A DNA stretch of 29,189 nt from an uncultured Clostridia bacterium. GTDB lineage: Bacteria; Bacillota; Clostridia; Oscillospirales; Acutalibacteraceae. Position numbers and translations under genes: made by a program. Of this stretch, positions 21,129-27,086 are shown piece by piece (position 1 is the first letter of the stretch; every line of letters starts with the position of its first letter). The DNA is taken from assembly GCA_904420155.1 (NCBI GenBank), contig CAJFUH010000198.1, positions 1 through 29,189 on the forward strand, given 5' to 3'. The notes under the pieces were generated by a model. That model had not been told where the DNA came from. It worked only from the letters and a program-made list of their open reading frames with translations, and searched no databases.

Positions 21129-22265
21129 TTACAGCAACGAAGACGCCAGCGATAAGATGATACCGCCGGCCACTACCGAACCGATTTGTCCGGCTACGTT
21201 AGCTCCTACCGCATGCATCAGCACAAAATTTTCCGGATCTTCCTTGACCGCCATTTTCTGTACCACCCTGGCCGACATCGGGAACGCCGAAATTCCGGCT
21301 CCGCCCACCATGGGGTTGATCTTTTTCTCTTTGGGCAGGAACAGGTTGATCAGTTTGGCAAACAGGACGCCGCCGACGGTATCTAAAATAAAGGCGAACA
21401 AGCCCAGCACCATGACGATCAGGGTACCCCAATTGACAAACAAATCCGCCCGCATCTGGAAGGCGATGGTAATTCCCAGGAAAATGGTGACCAGGTTGGC
21501 CAATGGCCCCTGGGCGGTCTGGGATAAACTTTCCAGCTTGCCGCACTCCCGCAAAAGATTACCGAACATCAAAAAGCCCACCAGAGCCACAGAGTCCGGG
21601 GCGATCAAACCAGAAATCAGGGTAACAATAATCGGGAACAGAATCCTTGTGGTACGGGACACTTGTTTCGGGTTATAGGGCATGCGGATCAAGCGTTCCT
21701 TTTTGGTGGTAACCATCTTAATGGTGATGGGCTGTATAATGGGTACCAAAGCCATATACGAATAAGCGGCTACCGCAATGGCCCCCATATATGTGCTCTT
21801 AAGCTGCTGAGAAACCAAAATGGAAGTGGGGCCGTCGGCCGCGCCGATAACGCCGATGGACATCGCGTCTTTCAGGGGGAACCCCAGCAAGACCGCCAAA
21901 ATAACCGTTATAAAGATCCCTAACTGGGCGGCGCCTCCAAACAGCAGCATTTTGGGGTTGCTGAGCAGCGGGCCGAAGTCGATCATAGCCCCTACCCCTA
22001 CAAAGAGCAGCAGCGGCATGGCCTCCGCCGCATGGATTCCCACGTTGAACAGCCATTCAATAATACCGTTAGCCATGTCGCTATTCAGGACGCCGCTAAA
22101 CGGGATATTAACCAGGATTGCTCCAAATCCCATAGGTAGCAGCAAAGCCGGCTCCATATCCTTTTTGATAGCCAAAAAGATCAGCAATCCTCCAATGACC
22201 CACATGACCAAGATCTGGGGCGTAATCCCTTGGACCCCTTTCAGCAAAAATGAAAAATCTGACAA
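21129..22265 (-). CDS. Sodium-pumping decarboxylase beta subunit (OadB/GcdB family, TTG start)
   Basis: This 378-residue integral membrane protein belongs to the beta subunits of biotin-dependent decarboxylases (oxaloacetate, glutaconyl-CoA or methylmalonyl-CoA). They couple decarboxylation of carboxybiotin to outward Na+ transport. It shows the conserved VIGAADGPTSI segment with Asp144 and the late-helix signature VGANVAGQIGSVVAGG (Asn356, Gly359, Ser363). Both regions carry the residues known to bind sodium and protons in the family. The start is TTG at 22265, six nucleotides after AAGGAGAGG; the first ATG is 20 codons in and would remove the first helix. Which acyl substrate is used cannot be told without the alpha subunit. 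Confidence 0.92.
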   Translation of the reverse strand: MSDFSFLLKGVQGITPQILVMWVIGGLLIFLAIKKDMEPALLLPMGFGAILVNIPFSGVLNSDMANGIIEWLFNVGIHAAEAMPLLLFVGVGAMIDFGPLLSNPKMLLFGGAAQLGIFITVILAVLLGFPLKDAMSIGVIGAADGPTSILVSQQLKSTYMGAIAVAAYSYMALVPIIQPITIKMVTTKKERLIRMPYNPKQVSRTTRILFPIIVTLISGLIAPDSVALVGFLMFGNLLRECGKLESLSQTAQGPLANLVTIFLGITIAFQMRADLFVNWGTLIVMVLGLFAFILDTVGGVLFAKLINLFLPKEKKINPMVGGAGISAFPMSARVVQKMAVKEDPENFVLMHAVGANVAGQIGSVVAGGIILSLASSLL

Positions 22266-22442
22266 GTCTTTCCTCTCCTTTTTTTCTTCCTAAGCAGGGA
22301 ATTTTCTCCAGAACCCCTAAAGAGCGTCCGTCTCCCAATGTTTCCCTTTTCAGGCGAAATATTTTTTACTTTTTCCCTGGAAACCACTTTTTTAATCTTT
22401 CCCCATAGAAAAAGCAAAATAGGCTCATAAAGCGATAAAGAT
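22266..22442 (-). promoter_or_regulatory. Long structured 5' leader of the sodium-pump gene
   Basis: About 170 nt separate the promoter from the TTG start. In the RNA sense GTTTC pairs with GAAAC, enclosing CAGG with CCTG and an AU-rich loop (about 22339-22385). A GAG/CTC stem follows at about 22319-22331. No strong terminator lies between it and the gene. I do not recognise a known riboswitch consensus. The length and the sodium-linked product make a cis-regulatory RNA plausible, without proof. Confidence 0.4.
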
Positions 22443-22471
22443 ATTATAGTAAAAGACCATCCCTTTTTCAA
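22443..22471 (-). promoter_or_regulatory. Promoter of the sodium-pump gene pair
   Basis: The minus strand reads TTGAAA, exactly 17 nt, then a perfect TATAAT. It is the strongest promoter match in this stretch and would begin a transcript about 170 nt before the oadB-like start, probably reading through oadG and perhaps proS. The remaining 22472-22557 interval shows no gene. Confidence 0.75.
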
Positions 22472-22557
22472 TCCTATTTTATACAACTACTGACATTTTA
22501 CCCAAATTTATCTAGGAAATCCGCCTATCGGGACAAAGGGACGGCGGGAGGGGACAT

Positions 22558-22590
22558 AAAAAAACCGCCACACAGAGATCTGTGCAGCGG
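22558..22590 (-). terminator. Intrinsic terminator after acpP
   Basis: On the minus strand a 12-bp stem runs CCGC-TG-CACAGA against TCTGTG-TG-GCGG, with two G-U pairs, and is followed by seven T. It begins about 15 nt after the acpP stop codon and should separate acpP from the downstream sodium-pump promoter. Confidence 0.88.
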
Positions 22591-22605
22591 CCTTTCCCCT
22601 CAAGC

Positions 22606-22833
22606 TTACATATTGCTCTCGATATATTTTACGAGTTCGCCGACTGTTTTGATGTTCTCGATCTCATCGTCCGGAACTTCTACCTCAAATTCGTCTTCCA
22701 AAGACATCAGCAAATCTACTACATCCAGAGAATCCGCGCCCAAATCCTCAGAGATCTTGGTATCCGCGGTGATAGAATCCTCCTCTACATCGAATTGCTC
22801 GCTCAGAATCGCTTTCACTTTTTCCAGTACCAT
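22606..22833 (-). CDS. acpP: Acyl carrier protein
   Basis: The acyl carrier protein shuttles growing acyl chains during fatty acid synthesis. The 75-residue acidic product has the usual length and a four-helix plan. The phosphopantetheine attachment serine is Ser35 in GADSLDVVDL, and the EVEVPDDEIENIKTVGELV recognition region follows. An AAGGAGG site precedes the ATG. It is transcribed alone here, away from aroE and ahead of a terminator; no fab genes are adjacent. An 11-nt inverted repeat lies in its upstream region. Confidence 0.96.
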   Translation of the reverse strand: MVLEKVKAILSEQFDVEEDSITADTKISEDLGADSLDVVDLLMSLEDEFEVEVPDDEIENIKTVGELVKYIESNM

Positions 22834-23245
22834 GAAAAAAACTCCTCCTTGTAATTTTTGGTTAGAAAGGACAATATGCCGACAAAAATCCCCATTACAT
22901 CATAGACAAAACTGGTAGTTTCGTGTACAATCTAACTATAAGGGAATCCCTCCATCGGACACAAGACATTTTCTATATCCACATCTTATTAGCAAATAAG
23001 CGCTTTGTCAATAACTAAATAATATTTTTACCAATCTAAATGGATTTTGTTCCCTGTCAAGGGGAAAAACTTAGGAATAATGCGGGAATTTGTCCAGCAA
23101 TCCCCTTATGAAGTGCTGTTTGCATTGGTATTTTTTATCCGTCCATATGGTCGGACGAACATCGGTAATTTTTCCTTTTCCTAGCTGAGGGTTTTGATCG
23201 CTCTGTTTTTTACAGAAATTTTTAAAAATTGAGGTGTTCTTAATT
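22834..23245. other. Divergent intergenic region between acpP and aroE
   Basis: This stretch of about 410 nt serves both genes. On the minus strand TTGTGT, 18 nt and TATAGT (22935-22964) form a weak acpP promoter; the palindrome AGGGAATCCCT (22941-22951) lies in its spacer. On the plus strand TAGACA, 17 nt and TACAAT form a candidate aroE promoter. A short hairpin CGTCC/GGACG lies at about 23140-23157, and a 14-nt AT palindrome just before the aroE binding site. A 34-codon frame at 23080-23184 is discussed separately. I see no FapR-type operator. Confidence 0.45.
22903..22931 (+). promoter_or_regulatory. Candidate aroE-aroK promoter
   Basis: TAGACA is followed by 17 nt and TACAAT on the plus strand. 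If used, the transcript would carry an untranslated leader of about 310 nt before aroE. The match is moderate and it overlaps the acpP upstream region, so it is only a candidate. Confidence 0.4.
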
Positions 23246-24094
23246 ATGAAAAAACAGTTTGCAGTGATTGGCCATCCGATTGGACACACCATGTCTCCTT
23301 TTATTCATTCCCGTCTTTTTGAGCTGGCCGGCGTAGAAGCCGACTATCAGGTAATGGACGTCGCCCCGGAAAATCTAGGACAGGTTATCCCTTCCCTGAA
23401 AGAACTGGACGGATTCAATATCACCATCCCCCATAAACAGGCCATTATTCCTTATTTAGACCGGCTGGACCGCATTGCCCAGATGTACGGCTCCGTAAAC
23501 ACCGTGAAAACGGCAGACGGCGTTTCTTCCGGCTATACCACCGATCCCGACGGCTTTGTCATCGCTCTACAAAAGGGAGGAATCCCTTTAAGCGGCCGGG
23601 TGGTCATTGTAGGCACCGGCGGCGTTGCCCGCACGATGGCTTACGAGGCTTGTATTGCCGGCTGTTCCACCACATTGGCGGTACGCCGGGAAGACCTCTC
23701 TATGGCGGCCCGCTTAGCCGGGGAACTCCTCTCCAACTTGCATACCGCCGCTATTTCCACCTGCCTGCTGGAACATCTAAAAGGCCCCATCGACCTTCTG
23801 GTCAACGCCACCCCGGTGGGTATGTACCCGGATACCGACGCTATCCCCGTACGGGACGAGATACTGGCAAGCAGCGCCAACGTATTTGACGCCGTTTACA
23901 ACCCTTTAGAGACAAAATTGCTGCAAGCAGCCCGCGCCAACGGCTCCAAAGTGGTGGGCGGCATGCCCATGCTGGTATGGCAGGCCGTGGCTTCCCACAA
24001 AATCTGGGACGGCTCCGAATACCGCCAGGAAGACATTGACCAGCTGTGCGAAGACAGTTCCAAAGAATTACAGAAACGGTTTGCGGGGAAATAA
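23246..24094 (+). CDS. aroE: Shikimate dehydrogenase
   Basis: AroE reduces 3-dehydroshikimate to shikimate with NADPH. The 282-residue product shows the substrate-binding MSPFIH (Ser17), catalytic Lys64 in NITIPHK, Asn85 in GSVNTV, and Asp100 in GYTTDPDGF, where Thr replaces the more common Asn before the aspartate. The dinucleotide-binding loop GTGGVART is at 123-130. NATPVGMYP and GGMPMLVWQA also match the family. I chose the ATG at 23246, nine nucleotides after GAGGTG; a GTG twelve nucleotides upstream lies inside that binding site. Its stop is one nucleotide from the aroK start. Confidence 0.96.
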   Translation: MKKQFAVIGHPIGHTMSPFIHSRLFELAGVEADYQVMDVAPENLGQVIPSLKELDGFNITIPHKQAIIPYLDRLDRIAQMYGSVNTVKTADGVSSGYTTDPDGFVIALQKGGIPLSGRVVIVGTGGVARTMAYEACIAGCSTTLAVRREDLSMAARLAGELLSNLHTAAISTCLLEHLKGPIDLLVNATPVGMYPDTDAIPVRDEILASSANVFDAVYNPLETKLLQAARANGSKVVGGMPMLVWQAVASHKIWDGSEYRQEDIDQLCEDSSKELQKRFAGK

Positions 24095-24095
24095 T

Positions 24096-24641
24096 ATGGC
24101 GACATTCAGTTACAACATTGTGCTGTGCGGGTTTATGGGGTGTGGGAAAACCACCGTTGGGAAAAAATTGTCCAAACGGCTGGGGGTCCCCTTTGTGGAT
24201 ATGGATCATTACATTGAACAGAAGGCCGGCTGTAAAGTTTCGGATATCTTTGCTAAACAAGGGGAAGACGCTTTTCGGGATATGGAGTATGAATGCGCCA
24301 AGGAGCTCTCCCGGGCAGGGGGGGCTGTGATTGCCACCGGCGGAGGCGCCCTCACGTTTGACCGCAACGTGGAAGCGCTGCGCCAAAACGGCAGGATTAT
24401 CCTGTTGGATACGCCTCTCCCCATTATCAAACGCCGTCTTTCCGGCGATACTACCCGCCCTTTGCTCAATCGGCCGGACCGGGATTCCGCCATGGAAGAG
24501 CTGTATCGCAAACGCCTTCCCCTTTACCGGAAAGCGTCCGACCTGGTCATTGCCGCCAAAGGATCTCCCAACGCCGTATGCCAGGAGATTATAAAAGCCT
24601 TGGGATTAGACGCTTGCGACACGCCCGCCGGACAACGGTAA
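24096..24641 (+). CDS. aroK: Shikimate kinase
   Basis: This enzyme phosphorylates shikimate at the 3-hydroxyl using ATP. The 181-residue protein has the Walker A loop GFMGCGKT (12-19), the shikimate-binding DMD (Asp35, Asp37), Arg61 in FRDMEYE, the GGG triad at 82-84, and the LID arginine Arg121 in TTRPLL. I chose the ATG at 24096 (MATFSYN), one nucleotide after the aroE stop; a longer in-frame opening lies inside aroE. The binding site is weak (GGGGAA), so coupling to aroE is likely. A weak 7-bp hairpin lies 47 nt after the stop. Confidence 0.95.
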   Translation: MATFSYNIVLCGFMGCGKTTVGKKLSKRLGVPFVDMDHYIEQKAGCKVSDIFAKQGEDAFRDMEYECAKELSRAGGAVIATGGGALTFDRNVEALRQNGRIILLDTPLPIIKRRLSGDTTRPLLNRPDRDSAMEELYRKRLPLYRKASDLVIAAKGSPNAVCQEIIKALGLDACDTPAGQR

Positions 24642-24687
24642 ACCCCATCATTTTTTCGTTGCCAGCATCTATTCGCTATTTTTCGGC

Positions 24688-24706
24688 CATCATCCCGGCG
24701 ATGATG
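24688..24706 (+). terminator. Weak terminator-like hairpin after aroK
   Basis: CATCATC pairs with GATGATG around a 5-nt loop and is followed by AAAATTTT. The stem is AT-rich and the T-run is delayed, so termination would be inefficient. It precedes the aroF promoter by about 28 nt. Confidence 0.35.
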
Positions 24707-24733
24707 AAAATTTTCGCAATTTTCTAAATTCTC

Positions 24734-24763
24734 TTGACAATATGCCGGTGTGCGTATTATCAT
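24734..24763 (+). promoter_or_regulatory. Promoter of the aroF operon
   Basis: A perfect TTGACA is followed by an 18-nt spacer and TATCAT (five of six matches). A TATTAT at a 15-nt spacing is the poorer alternative. The start site would be near 24770, about 50 nt before the leader peptide ATG and about 355 nt before aroF, so the whole attenuator lies in the transcript. Confidence 0.75.
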
Positions 24764-24786
24764 AACAGAGAAAAGAAAGAAACTTA

Positions 24787-24801
24787 GGTGGAACATCCGC
24801 C
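24787..24801 (+). promoter_or_regulatory. Hairpin before the leader-peptide ribosome binding site
   Basis: GGTGGA pairs with TCCGCC (one G-U) around a 3-nt loop, just upstream of AGGAGAGG. It could modulate translation of the leader peptide. The GGTGGAAC string looks superficially like a T-box core but lacks the rest of that consensus. Confidence 0.4.
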
Positions 24802-24820
24802 GCAGGAGAGGACATTCACC

Positions 24821-24946
24821 ATGATTGCATACGCTCAAACCAAACGATTTAGCAGCTTTGGTACTCCCAGCTATTTTTACTGGGAGTTTTGGGCATGCCA
24901 TAAAATCAAAGCTGTGAATGTTTCCGGACCGGATACCGCCTTTTAA
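24821..24946 (+). CDS. Aromatic-rich leader peptide of the aroF operon
   Basis: This 41-codon frame begins ATG at 24821, nine nucleotides after AGGAGAGG, and ends with TAA at 24946. Residues 18-24 are Tyr-Phe-Tyr-Trp-Glu-Phe-Trp, so six of seven codons are aromatic, with all three aromatic amino acids represented; Tyr4, Phe10, Phe13 and Phe41 add to this. It sits between a good promoter and a strong intrinsic terminator ahead of DAHP synthase, the layout of a transcription-attenuation leader. Stalling for want of charged tRNA-Phe, -Tyr or -Trp would then raise aroF expression. Peptide-mediated control is inferred, as the sequence shows only the arrangement. It is far below usual ORF length cut-offs. 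Confidence 0.85.
   Translation: MIAYAQTKRFSSFGTPSYFYWEFWACHKIKAVNVSGPDTAF
24852..24915 (+). promoter_or_regulatory. Nested RNA stems over the aromatic codons
   Basis: An outer stem of about 11 bp (24852-24862 with 24905-24915, including CAGCTTTG with CAAAGCTG) encloses a perfect 8-bp inner hairpin, ACTCCCAG with CTGGGAGT (24863-24887). The Tyr-Phe-Tyr-Trp codons lie in that inner loop and arm. A ribosome stalled on those codons would melt both stems, so this could act as the sensing structure. Confidence 0.6.
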
Positions 24947-24990
24947 GCGCTACAGGCGCACCATTCTTTTTGTTGTATAAGGATGATTAT

Positions 24991-25026
24991 AAAACAGCGG
25001 AGCTCACAGCGAGTTCCGCTGTTTTT
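24991..25026 (+). terminator. Attenuator terminator upstream of aroF
   Basis: A 15-bp stem (24991-25005 with 25011-25025, one G-U pair) and a 5-nt loop are followed by T5-A-T3. It lies between the leader peptide stop and aroF, so it must be bypassed for aroF expression. A possible competing pairing exists between CCGCC-TTTT at the end of the leader frame (24936-24944) and the first arm AAAA-CA-GCGG (24991-25000). Confidence 0.88.
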
Positions 25027-25126
25027 ATTTGTCCTATTTTATATCATTCAGGCAATCGGCTTTCTATAGGGGAAAGCGGCCGCATCCCTTTGCTGGAAAC
25101 CAGTTGCCGATAGGAGGAATTGTATT

Positions 25127-26149
25127 ATGATTATTGTATTGAAACCTCAATGCTCCAAGGAGCAGCTTCAAAATTTTACTAATAGCCTAGAAGATATGTA
25201 TCATGTAAAAGTGAATACCTGGGTAGGCACCCAATCCACTGTCTTAGGGTTGATCGGCGATACTTCCGTTGTGGATATCGACTATGTGGCGGCACAGGAT
25301 ATTGTGGAGAGCGTCAAGCGCGTCCAGGAACCCTATAAGAAAGCCAACCGCAAATTTCATCCCGATAATACCGTCATTACCCTGCCCACCGGCCAAAAAA
25401 TCGGCGACGGCGGAATCGCCCTGATCGCCGGCCCCTGCTCTGTAGAAAGCGAAGCCCAGATCTGCGAAGTGGCCGAGAGCGTAAAGGCTTCCGGCGCGCA
25501 GTTCCTGCGGGGGGGTGCTTTCAAGCCCCGTACTTCCCCCTACGCTTTCCAGGGCCTGAAAGCCGAGGGCCTGGAGCTTCTGAAAGAAGCCCGCAAAAAA
25601 ACCGGACTTCCCATTGTCACGGAAATCATGCGGGTTTCCCATATTGAACTGTTTGAAGACGTGGACATCATCCAGGTAGGCGCCCGCAACATGCAGAACT
25701 TCGAATTGCTCAAAGAATTGGGGCATATCAAAAAGCCCATCCTGTTAAAGCGCGGCCTGTCCTCCACGATTGAAGAACTGCTGATGAGCGCCGAGTACAT
25801 TATGGCGGGCGGCAACGACCAGGTCATCCTGTGCGAACGCGGTATCCGCACTTACGAAACCTATACCCGCAATACGCTGGATATCTCCGCCGTGCCGATC
25901 CTGAAAAAGCTCTCCCATTTGCCGGTGATTGTAGATCCCAGCCACGCCTCCGGTATCTCCTGGCTGGTGGAACCGCTGGCTTTGGCGGCTATCGCCGCAG
26001 GGGCGGACGGCCTGATTATCGAAGTGCACAACGATCCCAGCCACGCCCTTTCCGACGGCGCCCAATCCCTCACCCCGCAGCAGTTTGACCATGCGGCCAA
26101 ACACATCTTCCAGGTGGGTAAAGCGTTCGGCAGAAAAATCGACGGCTGA
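25127..26149 (+). CDS. aroF: 3-deoxy-7-phosphoheptulonate (DAHP) synthase with N-terminal regulatory domain
   Basis: DAHP synthase condenses phosphoenolpyruvate and erythrose-4-phosphate, the committed step of aromatic synthesis. The 340-residue product begins with a ferredoxin-like domain (about 1-68). In related type I-beta enzymes this domain mediates feedback inhibition by tyrosine or phenylalanine. The TIM-barrel core shows IAGPCSVES, GGAFKPRTSPYAFQG, the metal-site Cys in IAGPCS, and VIVDPSHASGI. An AGGAGG site lies 8-9 nt before the ATG. The gene is under the leader-peptide attenuator and followed by its own terminator. The symbol is by function; sequence does not separate aroF, aroG and aroH naming. 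Confidence 0.95.
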   Translation: MIIVLKPQCSKEQLQNFTNSLEDMYHVKVNTWVGTQSTVLGLIGDTSVVDIDYVAAQDIVESVKRVQEPYKKANRKFHPDNTVITLPTGQKIGDGGIALIAGPCSVESEAQICEVAESVKASGAQFLRGGAFKPRTSPYAFQGLKAEGLELLKEARKKTGLPIVTEIMRVSHIELFEDVDIIQVGARNMQNFELLKELGHIKKPILLKRGLSSTIEELLMSAEYIMAGGNDQVILCERGIRTYETYTRNTLDISAVPILKKLSHLPVIVDPSHASGISWLVEPLALAAIAAGADGLIIEVHNDPSHALSDGAQSLTPQQFDHAAKHIFQVGKAFGRKIDG

Positions 26150-26163
26150 TCTTAAAAAAGGCC

Positions 26164-26201
26164 AAAAAGCCCCGATCCCCATTTGAGGCCGGGGCTTTTT
26201 T
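26164..26201 (+). terminator. Intrinsic terminator between aroF and tyrA
   Basis: AAAAAGCCCC pairs with GGGGCTTTTT (10 bp, with an extra G-C and a short inner helix) followed by a T-run. It lies 14 nt after the aroF stop. No convincing new promoter precedes tyrA, so partial read-through probably feeds tyrA-aroB-aroA while aroF is made in excess. Confidence 0.85.
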
Positions 26202-26221
26202 CCCTATCCTGCCCCGGTTGG

Positions 26222-26238
26222 GCAAAAACATATTTTGC
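26222..26238 (+). promoter_or_regulatory. Hairpin upstream of the tyrA RBS
   Basis: GCAAAA pairs perfectly with TTTTGC across a 5-nt loop, ending just before the AAGGCGG ribosome binding site of tyrA. It could affect translation or message stability. No function can be assigned from sequence. Confidence 0.35.
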
Positions 26239-26255
26239 AAAGGCGGAATTCGTTT

Positions 26256-27086
26256 ATGAACATCGCAATCATCGGGCTGGGCCTGATCGGCGGTTCCCTC
26301 GCCAAGGCTTTCAGCGAATATACGGAACACCGGGTGATCGGATTCGACCGGGACCCCTCTATTGTACAGCGCGCTCTGGAATTAAAATCCATTCATGAGA
26401 TTGGGGATTCCTCCTCGCTTTCTCAGGCGGACGTCATTTATCTGTGTTTATACCCGGAATCCGCTATCCAGTTTGTCAAAGAGCATGCCCACCATATCCG
26501 TCCCGGCTGCCTGGTAACAGATACCTGTGGCATCAAAACGATGGTTTGCGGGGAACTCACCCGCCTTTCCCAACTGCATGGGTTCGCCTTTGCCGGCAGC
26601 CATCCCATGGCCGGGAAGGAACGCAGCGGCTGGAATGCGTCGGAAGCCTCCCTTTTTAACGGGGCCAGTTATATTATCGTGCCCTGCGAGGCCTCGAAAC
26701 TGCATGTGGATACCTTAAAGCAGCTGGCGTTGGAAATCGGATTTGGGACGATCCGTATTACAAGCGCGGAAGAGCACGACCGCATGATCGCCTTTACCTC
26801 CCAGGTTCCCCATGTGCTGGCCTGCGCGTATGTGATGAGCCCGCAATGCCCCAACCACAAGGGGTTTTCCGCCGGCAGCTACCGGGACGTGTCCCGGGTA
26901 GCCCATATCAACGAAGTCCTATGGGCAGAATTATTCCTGGAAAACAGGGAACCTTTGGTAGAAGAATTAAACGAACTCATCCGCCATTTGGCCGGCATCA
27001 AAAATACCATTGAAAACAACGACCGGGACGCCCTGCAAGCCCTGCTGCGGTGCGGACGGCAAATCAAGGAGGCATTGGGAGAATAA
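26256..27086 (+). CDS. tyrA: Prephenate dehydrogenase
   Basis: This NAD(P)-dependent enzyme oxidatively decarboxylates prephenate on the tyrosine branch; arogenate use cannot be excluded. The 276-residue product begins with the Rossmann loop GLGLIGGS (7-14). It carries the catalytic histidine in AGSHPMAGKERSGW (His116) and a second-domain motif SQVPHVLA. There is no carboxy-terminal ACT domain, so it resembles the short monofunctional forms. I chose the ATG at 26256, nine nucleotides after AGGCGG, over an opening seven codons upstream. Its stop overlaps the aroB ATG by one nucleotide (TAATG). Confidence 0.94.
   Translation: MNIAIIGLGLIGGSLAKAFSEYTEHRVIGFDRDPSIVQRALELKSIHEIGDSSSLSQADVIYLCLYPESAIQFVKEHAHHIRPGCLVTDTCGIKTMVCGELTRLSQLHGFAFAGSHPMAGKERSGWNASEASLFNGASYIIVPCEASKLHVDTLKQLALEIGFGTIRITSAEEHDRMIAFTSQVPHVLACAYVMSPQCPNHKGFSAGSYRDVSRVAHINEVLWAELFLENREPLVEELNELIRHLAGIKNTIENNDRDALQALLRCGRQIKEALGE

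Noticed and set aside
24787..24801. T-box riboswitch before aroF, from GGTGGAAC
   Set aside because: The T-box core consensus is not matched beyond this string, and no specifier stem or antiterminator with the core lies downstream. The leader-peptide frame explains the region better.
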